Shown here piece by piece: positions 44,141-53,179 of a DNA stretch of 64,000 nt (position 1 is its first letter; each line of letters starts with the position of its first letter). Origin of the DNA: Cesiribacter sp964504565 (lineage in GTDB: Bacteria > Bacteroidota > Bacteroidia > Cytophagales > Cyclobacteriaceae). The translations under genes were made by a program, and so were the position numbers. The stretch is from NCBI GenBank assembly GCA_964504565.1, contig CAZDEY010000002.1, forward strand, positions 124,001 to 188,000. Reading direction: 5' to 3'. Under the pieces are notes generated by a model. That model saw only the letters and a program-made list of their open reading frames with translations. It was not told where the DNA came from and did no database searches.

Positions 44141-45220
44141 TTAGGACAAATCTTCTTTTATACTTTTATAATACTCTTCTAAATTTTTGTGACAAGCATT
44201 ACTACAAACAAAAAAGTTGGTAAAAACACAATAGTCATTAATACTTTTGGAAGATCCTAAATTGTCGAAACCTAAGGATAATTGGATTGGCATTTGATTA
44301 ATGCCAGTAATACCAATTGAATATAAAATATTTCGTGAAATATCCTGAAGTTGCAATTGTATTACCACCCCTATGAAATTTGACATTAAAGCGAAAACTG
44401 CTTCTGGACCTGGTGGGAGAAATCCAGGCATTTTATTATCACAATCATCCAACATACCTTGTAATCCATTTGGATATTGGCCCAAAAAATCATTGAACAT
44501 CATAATTAATGATTTTGAGATTTCGGGAATTATATCACTGATTCCATAGGTTATGTTATTTTTTTCAAATATTTCTTTGAAAGAAGAATGTTGCCTGATT
44601 TGCTTCATTGCCGTTAATAATGACCCAAATGAGGATATCAGAAAATCTTTTATTCCTATATATTTAGTGTCGATTAAGGATGTAAATAAGTTTTCTGGCT
44701 CGTAAATATTAGATGTGAGTTTCCACTTTTTATAGGACTCTGGAAAGTATCGCATGAAAATGTTTTCTCTAGAGTAAAGTCCTATAATCTCATCTTCTAT
44801 TTTTCTATCATAATAGATTATAAAAGGTATTTTCAATCCTTTTAATCTCTCAATCAATGATTTAGTTGGCCCAGTAGAATAAAATCCCATGAATGCTGTG
44901 CAACCATGTTGAATTATTCTATCATAAATACTTTGTTCGTCTGATAAACCAACATTTCTGTTAGATTGAGCATAGTGCTTACAACTTACTAGCCAGATGT
45001 CTTTTGTCCTTAATTCACCATCTGGTTTTCTCCTACCGTCCTTAACCTTCAAATCTAAGCCACCATCTGCACCTCTAGAAGGTATTTCCAGTATTTCATA
45101 TCCAACAACTTTTAAGAAGTCTGCACAAAATTTCTCAAACGAATCAGGATCTCCAAATTTTGGATTATATTCTATTTCTTTAAAATCTAACACAGTCTCT
45201 AAAAATAGCGTAACAAACAA
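44141..45220 (-). CDS. Mrr-like restriction-endonuclease-fold protein with C-terminal Cys/His knuckle
   Basis: Residues about 25-140 look like an Mrr-type PD-(D/E)xK nuclease: FEKFCADFLKVVGYEI, then GADGGLDLKV with Asp56 and LVSCKHY with Lys81. The usual Gln or Glu two before the Lys is Ser79. A helical middle region has no known motif. The last 30 residues have Cys331, Cys339, Cys343 and His344 (FFVCSNACHKNLEEYY), like a small zinc knuckle of TRASH type. The DNA is far richer in A/T than its neighbours, so recent transfer is likely. Only a TTG start at 45220 or a GTG at 45193 is available. No methylase or other defence gene is adjacent. Confidence 0.65.
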   Translation of the reverse strand: MFVTLFLETVLDFKEIEYNPKFGDPDSFEKFCADFLKVVGYEILEIPSRGADGGLDLKVKDGRRKPDGELRTKDIWLVSCKHYAQSNRNVGLSDEQSIYDRIIQHGCTAFMGFYSTGPTKSLIERLKGLKIPFIIYYDRKIEDEIIGLYSRENIFMRYFPESYKKWKLTSNIYEPENLFTSLIDTKYIGIKDFLISSFGSLLTAMKQIRQHSSFKEIFEKNNITYGISDIIPEISKSLIMMFNDFLGQYPNGLQGMLDDCDNKMPGFLPPGPEAVFALMSNFIGVVIQLQLQDISRNILYSIGITGINQMPIQLSLGFDNLGSSKSINDYCVFTNFFVCSNACHKNLEEYYKSIKEDLS

Positions 45221-45271
45221 ATTAAATAGGGAATAATATTTATTAGTTTAATATCTGATATAATAGATTTA

Positions 45272-46294
45272 CTACACAAAATTAACCTCCGCCTCCAACT
45301 GAATACCAAATTTCTCCTCTACTGAGGCCATAATATCTTCGGCGAGTTGTTTTATTTCGGCGCCGGTGCCGCCGCCGTGGTTTACCAGTACCAGCGCTTG
45401 GCGGTCGTGTACGCCAATGTGTGCGCGGCGGTGGCCTTTCCAGCCGGCTTGTTCTATTAGCCAACCGGCGGGCACTTTTACGTAATCCTCACCCTGGGGG
45501 TAATTGGGTATGTTGGGGTGGGCGGCCTGTACCTGCTCGAACAGTTCGCGATTAATTACCGGGTTTTTAAAGAAGCTGCCGGCATTGCCAATTTGCTTAG
45601 GGTCGGGTAGTTTGCTCTGGCGTATACGAATGACCGCATCGCTGATGGCTTTCACACTTAAGTCTTCGATGCCCAGTTCGGCCAGAGTTTTTTGTATATC
45701 GCCGTAGCTGGTATTGTAGGTAGGCTTTTTGCTCAGCTTAAAGGTTACTTTGGCAATAACGTACTTATTTTTGGCGTGGGTTTTAAATATGCTGCTGCGG
45801 TAGCCAAATTCGCATTCCTCGCCGGTAAAGGTTCGGAGCTTTCCGGTATCGCGCTCTACGGCCAGCAAATGGCTGAATACATCTTTAATTTCTACGCCAT
45901 ACGCCCCAATGTTTTGCATTGGTGCTGCGCCTACGGTACCGGGTATCAGGCTGAGGTTTTCTACCCCGCCCCAGCCCTGGGTAATGGTGTAAATTACAAA
46001 GTCGTGCCAGCTTTCGCCGCCGCCAATGGTTACCCAAACGTGGTCGTCGTCTTCCTTTTCTATTTCTATGCCGCCGATGCGATTAAGCAAAACTAACCCT
46101 TCGGGGTTGCTGGTGAAGAGTACGTTGCTGCCGCCGCCGAGTATTAGCAGGTTATCTTGCTGGGCTAGCGGAAGTTGGAGTACATCCTGTAAATCTTCTA
46201 CCGAACCTACGGAGCAGAAGTAGGGGGCGGTAGCCTCCAGTCCGAAGGTGTTGAGGTTTTTGAGGCTTTTGTTTTGTTCTATGGTGATGGACAT
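45272..46294 (-). CDS. murB: UDP-N-acetylmuramate dehydrogenase (type I)
   Basis: Reduces UDP-GlcNAc-enolpyruvate to UDP-MurNAc with FAD and NADPH in peptidoglycan synthesis. FAD-binding motifs ILGGGSNVLF and GTVGAAPMQNIGAYG are clear, as are the catalytic Ser region GSFFKNP and the C-terminal Glu in EAEVNFV. It has the GYRSS loop of the type I (E. coli-like) enzyme. Full length at 340 residues. The downstream nuclease gene is on the same strand but is much richer in A/T, so it is unlikely to be part of the same old operon. Confidence 0.97.
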   Translation of the reverse strand: MSITIEQNKSLKNLNTFGLEATAPYFCSVGSVEDLQDVLQLPLAQQDNLLILGGGSNVLFTSNPEGLVLLNRIGGIEIEKEDDDHVWVTIGGGESWHDFVIYTITQGWGGVENLSLIPGTVGAAPMQNIGAYGVEIKDVFSHLLAVERDTGKLRTFTGEECEFGYRSSIFKTHAKNKYVIAKVTFKLSKKPTYNTSYGDIQKTLAELGIEDLSVKAISDAVIRIRQSKLPDPKQIGNAGSFFKNPVINRELFEQVQAAHPNIPNYPQGEDYVKVPAGWLIEQAGWKGHRRAHIGVHDRQALVLVNHGGGTGAEIKQLAEDIMASVEEKFGIQLEAEVNFV

Positions 46295-46648
46295 GATAGT
46301 GTCTGGTTCTTTCTGATTATTAAATCTTTCAACTGGTAAATCGCCTTTTTGTCCTTAAGCCGGACGGGCTCCTACCGCAGTGGCGGACCGTTTTTTTCAT
46401 TGATAAAAAGCGGCCGCCGCGCGGTAGGTAAAAATCTAGGAAAATTTAAACCGATCCGGCGGCCCGATCGCTTCGCTCAAACAGTAAATTTTCCATCTGG
46501 AAAGGCCTTTACCTAAAGTTTAAGCTTGGCTGAACAGTTGATTGGAGCTATTCACCTCTTGAGGCGCACGGCTAGTGAGGGGTGGCCGTAGGCCGGGGTG
46601 TTTTGGCCTGTTTATCATTAAGACTAGTCATCAATAATAACTTAATAA
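46295..46648. other. 354-base gap with GC-rich, self-complementary sequence, possible structured RNA
   Basis: No credible frame on either strand. Nested inverted repeats are visible: TAGGTAAA (46425-46432) with TTTACCTA (46508-46515), and inside it GGAAAATTTA (46439-46448) with TAAATTTTCC (46485-46494), enclosing a G/C-rich loop. Further small hairpins are CCGC-AGTG-GCGG followed by ACC-G-T7 (about 46377-46398) and AGGCC/GGCCT (about 46590-46610). A 16-base G/C word at 46409-46424 also occurs, reversed, at 21365-21380. It could be an RNA gene, a leader of murB or a mobile-repeat remnant; I cannot choose. Confidence 0.35.
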
Positions 46649-48427
46649 TCAATCTTCAAAAATTTGTACGCGGCGGCTGGCGGTTTTTAGTAGGGCGAAG
46701 CCGGCTAAGATGATAATGGCTGCCAAGGCGGCGGAGGTCCAGTTGCTGAATATTACATATCCTAAGAAAAATAGTACGGCATAGGCCATAGCTACTGCGC
46801 CTAACCAAGCAGCTACTAACCAACCAATCCCCTTATTGCCCCGTCCGCTTCCGTTGCGAAAGGGTGACCAGTTGCCGATTGGGCGAACGCGGTTGTAGAA
46901 ATTTTGCAGTTTGGCGGTATCGGTAGGCTTGGTTAGGTAGGTTACTAGTAACCAGGCTACGGTAGTAAATGCAATAATGAAGAGGAAGCTACGTGGGTCT
47001 TCCAATATAGGCTTAGCCCAGGGGGATTTTGGGTTATCACCGGCAAAAACCCATTTAGTTAGCGCGTAGGCAATTAGGGGGGCAACGGTAGCGGTAATTT
47101 CGCTCCAGGCATTTATACGCCACCACCACCAGCGTAAAATCAATACTAAGCCGACGCCGGCACCAGCTTCTATCAAGAATTGCCATACACCGGCGATGGT
47201 ATCAATCATGCTGGTGACTATTAGGGCAATTATCATCATAAGTACGGTTCCAGCACGGCTGGCTGTAACCAGTTGCTTCTGATCGGTGGTTGGGTTGATG
47301 AAGCGTTGGTAAAGGTCGTTTATTAAATAACTAGTCCCCCAATTGAGCTGGGTGGAAATGGTGCTCATGTAGGCGGCAAAGAATGCTACCAATAGTAAGC
47401 CTCTAAGGCCGTCAGGCAAAAAATCGCGCATAGCCATGACGTATCCCAATTTTTTGTCGGCGGCTGATAGTTCGGGGTAGAGTACCACGGCTGCTAAGCC
47501 TACTAAAATCCAAGGCCAGGGACGAAGGGCGTAATGAGCAATTTGGAAGAAAAGTGTGGCGTATACCGCATGCTTTTCATCCTTAGCACTCATCATTCGT
47601 TGAGCAATGTAACCACCACCGCCCGGTTCGTTGCCGGGATACCAGCTAGCCCACCACTGCAGACCAATAATAGCCAAAAATGAACCTACACCCACCGCTA
47701 AGGTGGTCCCTACTTCACCTATACTACCAACTGCCGGAAAAAAACTTAACGAACCTGCTGGAAGTTTCTCAGCCAACCCCTGAGCGCCGCCAATAGCCTG
47801 ACTGTCCAGCACTAACCACGATAGGATTATACAACCAATCATAGCAATTATAAATTGTACTACATCGGTATAGGCTACCCCGAGTAGGCCGGACATTGAT
47901 GAATATATTACTACTAATACCATCGCCCCGGCCACGTACCATAGTAGCTGGTCTTCGGGAATATTAAAGAAAACTTCCAGCAGACTCATAAGTGCCACAT
48001 TCACCCAGCCAATTACCAGGGCGTTCATAAACAAGCCTAAGTATACCGCTTTAAACCCGCGCAGAAAGGAGGCCGCTTTTCCGCTGTAGCGGAGTTCTAT
48101 AAATTCAACATCGGTTAATATATTAGCCCGGCGCCAGTACTTAGCGAAGAAAAAGGTGGTGAGCATACCGCCAATCAGCATATTCCACCACACCCAGTTA
48201 CCGGCTACGCCGTTTTGGGCTACCAGTTCGGTAACCGCTAGGGGGGTGTCGGCGGCAAAGGTGGTGGCTACCATGCTGGTGCCGGCAATCCACCAGGGTA
48301 GGTTGCGGCCACCCAGGAAAAACTCATCTACATTTTTTCCGGCGCGTTTGCTAAAGTATAGCCCAATGGCCAACGATATCACAATAAAAACTCCAATTAC
48401 CAGCCAGTCGGCAGTTGCTAAGGGCAT
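46649..48427 (-). CDS. Sodium:solute symporter (SSS family)
   Basis: A Na+-coupled importer with about 13 or 14 hydrophobic segments. The start MPLATADWLVIGVF, GKNVDEFFLGGRNLPWW, and the long family stretch YMSTISTQLNWGTSYLINDLYQRF all match the SSS fold, with Na+-site Ser/Thr residues in the last of these. The length of 592 is typical of the SGLT-like and Bacteroidota branch. The solute cannot be told, sugar or amino acid being equally possible; no catabolic genes are adjacent. Confidence 0.9.
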   Translation of the reverse strand: MPLATADWLVIGVFIVISLAIGLYFSKRAGKNVDEFFLGGRNLPWWIAGTSMVATTFAADTPLAVTELVAQNGVAGNWVWWNMLIGGMLTTFFFAKYWRRANILTDVEFIELRYSGKAASFLRGFKAVYLGLFMNALVIGWVNVALMSLLEVFFNIPEDQLLWYVAGAMVLVVIYSSMSGLLGVAYTDVVQFIIAMIGCIILSWLVLDSQAIGGAQGLAEKLPAGSLSFFPAVGSIGEVGTTLAVGVGSFLAIIGLQWWASWYPGNEPGGGGYIAQRMMSAKDEKHAVYATLFFQIAHYALRPWPWILVGLAAVVLYPELSAADKKLGYVMAMRDFLPDGLRGLLLVAFFAAYMSTISTQLNWGTSYLINDLYQRFINPTTDQKQLVTASRAGTVLMMIIALIVTSMIDTIAGVWQFLIEAGAGVGLVLILRWWWWRINAWSEITATVAPLIAYALTKWVFAGDNPKSPWAKPILEDPRSFLFIIAFTTVAWLLVTYLTKPTDTAKLQNFYNRVRPIGNWSPFRNGSGRGNKGIGWLVAAWLGAVAMAYAVLFFLGYVIFSNWTSAALAAIIILAGFALLKTASRRVQIFED

Positions 48428-48572
48428 AGGGTAAAGTTTATGGTAAAAAACAGCCTTAAGCTAGGTAAATTTTAGCAAAGCCCAGCACAATAGTTCAGGC
48501 CAAATAAACCATCCTGATAGTTTCAATATAGAAATAAGAATTATGTAATTATTCCTTCGTATTTTGCCACTA

Positions 48573-50582
48573 ATGCGTAAATGTTATCTATCTCTTTTAA
48601 TTAGCCTGATATTCCTGGCATCGCCCTACAACGGGAGGGGGCAAGCTTGTAAACTACTAAATGATTTAAACGCAACTATAGCCAAACACCACCTGTTAGG
48701 CCCCCTACCCGCCGATACCCTGCTTAACCGTTGGCAATACCTGATTGGCCATGAGCTTGATCCGCTGCAAATATTATTTACCCAAAGCGATATTAGCCAA
48801 ATCCGGAGCGGGCAGGTAGAAGTGCTTCAAAACCAATCGGCTGCCTGCGCTTACTTTGACCAGATTAAAAATTTATACGCCCGGCGGTTAAACGAGCGCC
48901 TGGCGTGGCTTAAGCAGGTAGAGGCCCAGCAATTAACCTATTCAAAAACCGATACCTTTTATTTAGTGCCCAATCGGCAGGCACAATTTGCCCTGGATAA
49001 AGAGCAACTAGTAGCCAGGTGGCTACAGGCAGTTAAGTACCAGGTTCTGGCAGAAGATCAGGTAGCTGATCCGGATAGTCTGCTGCGGGCCATGTATGAG
49101 TTTAAGCAGTGTCAGCACCAGAAAATCAATCCTGAAAATGCCCCGGCCGAAAAAGATTTTAACGAGCGCCTGCTAAACTGTTTGGCCCAGGCGTACGATC
49201 CGCATACCCAATTTTTTAACGATGCCGGCCTGAATGAATTCAGGAAATCATTAAGCGCCAGTGCCAAAACCTTTGGGTTTACATTGGCCGGTAATGCCGA
49301 CCAGGGTGGGGTAAGGGTAGCAGCTCTGATACCCGGTGGCTCCGCCTGGAAAACTAACTTAATTCACGAAGACGATGAATTGCTCACCTGGGAAGCAGCC
49401 GGAAAAACCAATACGGTGGCTCCCTGCAGCGAGTGGTTTGATATTTTGCAGGAAATTGAGGCCGGCCCCGATCGGCAAAAATTTACCTTTCGCCGGCCCA
49501 GTGGCGAGGTGTTTATGGTGAGCCTGGACAAGCAAGAACTGCAAGTTGAGGAAAATATAATAGCTAGTTACGTATTGCAAAAACCGGAGCATAAAATAGG
49601 CTATGTAGCCCTACCTTCTTTTTATAGTAATTGGGAAGGAGCGGGCGATGCCGGTTGCGCCGAGGACGTCGGTCGGCAAATCTTAAAACTTCATCGCGAG
49701 GGTATTAAGGGATTAATTCTGGACTTGCGGTTTAACGGAGGCGGTAGCCTGCAAGAGGCCCTGAATTTGGTAAGCTTATTTATTGATGAAGGCCCCCTAA
49801 TGTTGGTCGCTACCAGCGGGGGCGAGGTTGAGCTAATTAAAGATAGAAATCGCGGTACAGTATACGACGGGCCTTTGGCGGTTTTGGTTAATGAGTATAG
49901 CGCCTCGGCCTCAGAAATTACCGCCGGCATTCTACAGGAGCAAAAGCGGGCGGTGGTAATCGGCTCTACTACCTTCGGTAAAAATATTGGTCAGGCCGTG
50001 TTTCCGCTAGCTAAACACCCCAATAACTACGTAAGCGTTACCAATTTATCTTTGCACTGGCTAAGTGGCCAAACCCTGCAGAATAAAGGAGTTAAGCCCG
50101 ATGTTACCCTGGCCTTAGGTGCGGCTATGCCCGGAACTTATAAGGAAAGGAGCCTTCCCTTTTCTTTTCAGCCTAAAAAAATAATTAAAGAGGTTACATG
50201 GGCACCTCAACCAGAACTTCCTGTTGAAGTGCTAGCCGCCAACAGCCTCAGCCGTCTTCAGTCCGATTCCAGCTTTCAGGTACATAGCCTGGCTCGTGAG
50301 CAGTCGGCCGCGCTAATTAGGCGAGGCTTTCCAATACGGCTGCACCCGGCAGTTTTTAGCGAAGATTTTAGCCCAATTGCCATCCTGTGGGAGGGAGATA
50401 CGCAGGAGGAATCCCCCGCGCTCCTGCAAGTCAGTAACCACCAGTTTGATGCTATCCTTTACGAGGTGGATGAATACCGGCAACTTACCAATCAGTTGGC
50501 TAAGGAGGAGTTATCCCGCGATCCTTACGTTGCGGAAAGCTTTAATATTTTGTTAGATTTGTACCAGCTTCTTAATCCTTAA
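48573..50582 (+). CDS. S41-family C-terminal processing protease with PDZ domain
   Basis: A serine protease of the Tsp/CtpA type, exported by a signal peptide (RKCYLSLLISLIFLASP). The ATG at 48573 is used; a TTG lies three codons earlier. A helical N-terminal part (about residues 30-230) resembles the Tsp start, then a PDZ-like domain (about 235-325), then the catalytic core with NEYSASASE holding the Ser and TFGKNIGQ holding the Lys partner. The 150-residue tail lacks known domains. It is followed after 5 bases by an LIC11966-type gene, hence one operon. Confidence 0.85.
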   Translation: MRKCYLSLLISLIFLASPYNGRGQACKLLNDLNATIAKHHLLGPLPADTLLNRWQYLIGHELDPLQILFTQSDISQIRSGQVEVLQNQSAACAYFDQIKNLYARRLNERLAWLKQVEAQQLTYSKTDTFYLVPNRQAQFALDKEQLVARWLQAVKYQVLAEDQVADPDSLLRAMYEFKQCQHQKINPENAPAEKDFNERLLNCLAQAYDPHTQFFNDAGLNEFRKSLSASAKTFGFTLAGNADQGGVRVAALIPGGSAWKTNLIHEDDELLTWEAAGKTNTVAPCSEWFDILQEIEAGPDRQKFTFRRPSGEVFMVSLDKQELQVEENIIASYVLQKPEHKIGYVALPSFYSNWEGAGDAGCAEDVGRQILKLHREGIKGLILDLRFNGGGSLQEALNLVSLFIDEGPLMLVATSGGEVELIKDRNRGTVYDGPLAVLVNEYSASASEITAGILQEQKRAVVIGSTTFGKNIGQAVFPLAKHPNNYVSVTNLSLHWLSGQTLQNKGVKPDVTLALGAAMPGTYKERSLPFSFQPKKIIKEVTWAPQPELPVEVLAANSLSRLQSDSSFQVHSLAREQSAALIRRGFPIRLHPAVFSEDFSPIAILWEGDTQEESPALLQVSNHQFDAILYEVDEYRQLTNQLAKEELSRDPYVAESFNILLDLYQLLNP

Positions 50583-50587
50583 TCCCT

Positions 50588-51622
50588 ATGAAAAGATTTA
50601 CCTTAATTGCTGTAGTTTTAATAAGTTGGCTAAGCACACTAAGTTACGCTCAAAGCCCGGCCGAAGCGGCCAAATATATGGGTGAAATTGGTAATGAGTA
50701 CCAAAATATAAGCCGGGAAAGCTGGCAGTATATGAGTGCCGTGGCGCGCGGCAAAAACAGCCGCAAAATTGATAAGCGGCGGCAAGACCTTTCCGACGCT
50801 ATTAAGCAGGCTATATACCGTGTGGGCCGTATAGGCGGCTTTCAGGGTGATGTTAACTTGCGCGATAGCGTAGTTGCCTATTTAAACCTGAGCTATAGGG
50901 TTTTTAACGAAGACTACGATAAAATACTGGATATGGAAGAAATAGCCGAAGAAAGCTTCGACAATATGGAAGCGTATATGACGGCTAAGGAAAAAGCCCA
51001 TGACTTGCTGGATGCAGCAAGTGAGCGGGTAGATGCCACCCGTAACGAATTTGCAGCTAAGTATAATTTAAACATTGTGGAGGGTGAGGAGAGTCGGCTG
51101 TCGCAGAAGCTTAGCCGAGCCAATAAAGCCTTTAAGTACTACAACCAGCACTACCTTATTTTCTTTAAAACCTATAAGCAAGATGCTTACGTTATGGATG
51201 CCCTTAATAGTGGCGATGTTAGCGCTATGGAACAGAACAACCGCACCTTACTAAAATTTGCGCAAGAGAGCCGCGAGCAGTTGCATTCGGTAAGCCGCTA
51301 CGGTAGCGATGGGGCCTTAAAGGTTGCCAATATTCAGGTGCAGGATCATTACCAGCGCCAAGCCGAGCAGTACATGCCAACCATTATTGAATTCTATCTG
51401 AAGAAGGAAAAATTTGACCGGCTAAAGGCTTCTATTGATGGTAAAAAGCCCAAGGATAGAAGCAAGGAAGAGGTGGCCGCGTTTAACAAAGCCATTGATG
51501 AATACAATAATGGTATTAAGGAGTATAACCGAGCGCTGGAAAACTTAAATAAAGCCCGGGCCCAAGCACTGGAAAATTGGAACCGAGCGGTAGATAGTTT
51601 CTTGCAGCGCCAGGCAGCTTAG
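50588..51622 (+). CDS. Exported helical protein, LIC11966 surface-protein type
   Basis: A signal peptide (MKRFTLIAVVLISWLSTLSYA) is followed by 320 mostly helical, charged residues with no cysteines. Stretches such as MSAVARGKNSRKIDKRRQDL, NLRDSVVAYLNLSYRVFNEDY and ILDMEEIAEESFDNMEAYM recall the family annotated as LIC11966 surface protein in many Bacteroidota; I rely on memory for this name. Its role is unknown. It begins 5 bases after the S41 protease stop, so it may be its substrate or partner. The 3' end overlaps the LigT gene on the other strand by 4 bases. Confidence 0.7.
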   Translation: MKRFTLIAVVLISWLSTLSYAQSPAEAAKYMGEIGNEYQNISRESWQYMSAVARGKNSRKIDKRRQDLSDAIKQAIYRVGRIGGFQGDVNLRDSVVAYLNLSYRVFNEDYDKILDMEEIAEESFDNMEAYMTAKEKAHDLLDAASERVDATRNEFAAKYNLNIVEGEESRLSQKLSRANKAFKYYNQHYLIFFKTYKQDAYVMDALNSGDVSAMEQNNRTLLKFAQESREQLHSVSRYGSDGALKVANIQVQDHYQRQAEQYMPTIIEFYLKKEKFDRLKASIDGKKPKDRSKEEVAAFNKAIDEYNNGIKEYNRALENLNKARAQALENWNRAVDSFLQRQAA

Positions 51623-52137
51623 CTCTTACCTATAAATACGATATCTCCAATCCACTCCCAAGGTCCGCTATCGTAGTAGAACAGGCTAAAGCCTTCGGCG
51701 TTAACGGTATTGGGAAATGGCTCAGTTAGCAATTTTTCTTGTAGCTCCTTAGCTTGCTGGCGAGCTACTTTATTTTGTACGGTTATATGCGGCCACAGCT
51801 TATTGGCATCCTGAGGGGTCAGGTGCTTCTTCCAAGTGTGTTGCATCTGTTTGTGGAGGCTAGCTAATTTGGCCGACTGCATAGGGTACGCCACCCCACG
51901 CCCAATACTCTTAGGCGGCTGAACTTCTAAAGAAAATGCAGAAGTATTCGTAGCTATTTGATCCAGAACGTTTTTAATCTCCGGAATATGAGTGGGTGGC
52001 AGGTGATGGAATAGCGTAAGGTGAGCCTTCAAGTAATTGCGATTGGCGGGAAAGTGCTGTTGCCGAAGCGTATCAAAAAATTCCTGAGCTTCAGCGTTGA
52101 GTTTTAGCGTTATAATTATTGGCCGCTCCTCCATCAA
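51619..52137 (-). CDS. 2'-5' RNA ligase / cyclic phosphodiesterase family (2H fold)
   Basis: The two catalytic HxT motifs are visible: HLTLFHHLP near residue 41 and HITVQNKVARQ near residue 120, the hallmark of the two-histidine phosphoesterase fold. Family members act on cyclic phosphates or 2'-5' linkages of RNA; for this bacterial branch the in vivo target is unknown. 172 residues, complete. Its start overlaps the stop of the Gre-like gene by 4 bases, so the two are translated together. Confidence 0.85.
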   Translation of the reverse strand: MMEERPIIITLKLNAEAQEFFDTLRQQHFPANRNYLKAHLTLFHHLPPTHIPEIKNVLDQIATNTSAFSLEVQPPKSIGRGVAYPMQSAKLASLHKQMQHTWKKHLTPQDANKLWPHITVQNKVARQQAKELQEKLLTEPFPNTVNAEGFSLFYYDSGPWEWIGDIVFIGKS

Positions 52138-52583
52138 TTAACTTCTTTTATAGCAATCTTTTTCCCCCGAAAAGTAAATGATTGGCCCGCCGTTTGGTTC
52201 AGAAGTTCCTGACCAATTGGGCTGACCGGGGATATAACCTGAATACCCTTTCCTTCAAACTCAATTTTGCCCAAACTAACCGTTAGGTAAAAGGTAGCCA
52301 TTGAGGTAGCCACCAATGCTCCAATTTGTACGCTATCCATAGCCTGGGTGCTAATATTGGCTAGGGCCTCTCGCTGCTTTTGCACCTCGGCCAGCATACG
52401 CGCCTGCCGGTCGCGTTCGCCCTGCATTTGGGCGCGGGTAGTTTCGTACTTATCGCCCACCGAACTTTTACCCTCGGCATTAGCCGCCGCCTGCGCTGCT
52501 TCTACTTCCTGCTGATACATAGCAATGCGTTCGTCAAGTAAAGCCAGGCAGTGCCGGTGGAGGTGGGATTTATTAATGTTCAT
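52134..52583 (-). CDS. Gre-like protein with coiled-coil start (GreA/B C-terminal fold)
   Basis: A helix at about residues 12-75 rich in Gln/Ala/Glu is followed by a beta domain with VISPVSPIGQELLNQTAGQSF, which matches the C-terminal FKBP-like part of GreA (SPDSPIGKALLGKKVGD). In Bacteroidota such proteins often carry the wrong name 3-oxoacyl-ACP synthase; there is no condensing-enzyme motif here. Whether it acts on RNA polymerase is unproven, since the acidic tip residues are not obvious. It overlaps the LigT gene by 4 bases. Confidence 0.75.
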   Translation of the reverse strand: MNINKSHLHRHCLALLDERIAMYQQEVEAAQAAANAEGKSSVGDKYETTRAQMQGERDRQARMLAEVQKQREALANISTQAMDSVQIGALVATSMATFYLTVSLGKIEFEGKGIQVISPVSPIGQELLNQTAGQSFTFRGKKIAIKEVN

Positions 52584-52597
52584 AAATTAGATTGGTT

Positions 52598-53110
52598 TTA
52601 GGGACATCCGTACCTGAAAAAACAACTTTCCTTAGATTTTATGCTATCAGTAATATCAATTGAAAGCCCTTGAACCGCCATGCCTCCATTCCAAGCAATT
52701 TCCTGGTAGCCTAACATACCAAACCTTGGATTGAAGAAAATGTAAGCTTCTTCATCATAACCATCTACAATATCATATAGAAATTTATAAATCCATTCAC
52801 CTCCAATAATCATAGAATCTACTTTGGGACAGTCCTCTTCCATAAATACTAAGTTTGAGGAGTTTAAACTGTCATATGACAAAAAATATGAGAAGGTGTC
52901 TGGTTCTACTTGAGTATATGGAGATAAATAGTAATATATTAATTTTGAAGAATCCTGAAGGACAAGCAGTTGAGCAGTATCAGTTGCCTTGCTTTCAAAT
53001 GATCTTATAAACGTGAAAGATATATTTTTTCGCTTGACTGCATTATTCCGGTTTTTACAGCTAATAATGCATAGGAAGCTAGATAGTATTAATATCACTT
53101 TAGTACTCAT
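52598..53110 (-). CDS. Small lipoprotein (170 aa), AT-rich, unknown
   Basis: The signal peptide MSTKVILILSSFLCIISC ends in a lipobox with Cys18. The mature part is beta-rich with many Ser, Tyr and Asp residues and two late cysteines (ESCFFRYGC). No recognised domain. Base composition is richer in A/T than the flanking genes. It lies 14 bases before the Gre-like gene on the same strand, but its relation to that gene is unclear. Confidence 0.6.
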   Translation of the reverse strand: MSTKVILILSSFLCIISCKNRNNAVKRKNISFTFIRSFESKATDTAQLLVLQDSSKLIYYYLSPYTQVEPDTFSYFLSYDSLNSSNLVFMEEDCPKVDSMIIGGEWIYKFLYDIVDGYDEEAYIFFNPRFGMLGYQEIAWNGGMAVQGLSIDITDSIKSKESCFFRYGCP

Positions 53111-53118
53111 ATCTATAA

Positions 53119-53150
53119 ATTAAATAGCCACCCTAAAGTATAAGGTGGCT
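53119..53150 (-). terminator. Terminator after the phosphohexomutase gene (minus strand)
   Basis: AGCCACC (53126-53132) pairs with GGTGGCT (53144-53150), with an AT-rich tail on the minus-strand side. The T-run is poor, so the strength is uncertain. Confidence 0.5.
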
Positions 53151-53179
53151 AAATTTAGTACGGTTAATATTTAAAATTA

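Noticed and set aside
45692..46096. 134-residue plus-strand frame inside murB
   Set aside because: murB is complete with all motifs; this is its shadow.
52134..52583. 3-oxoacyl-ACP synthase, a name often given to such proteins
   Set aside because: No active-site Cys-His-His pattern; the fold clues are those of GreA/GreB.
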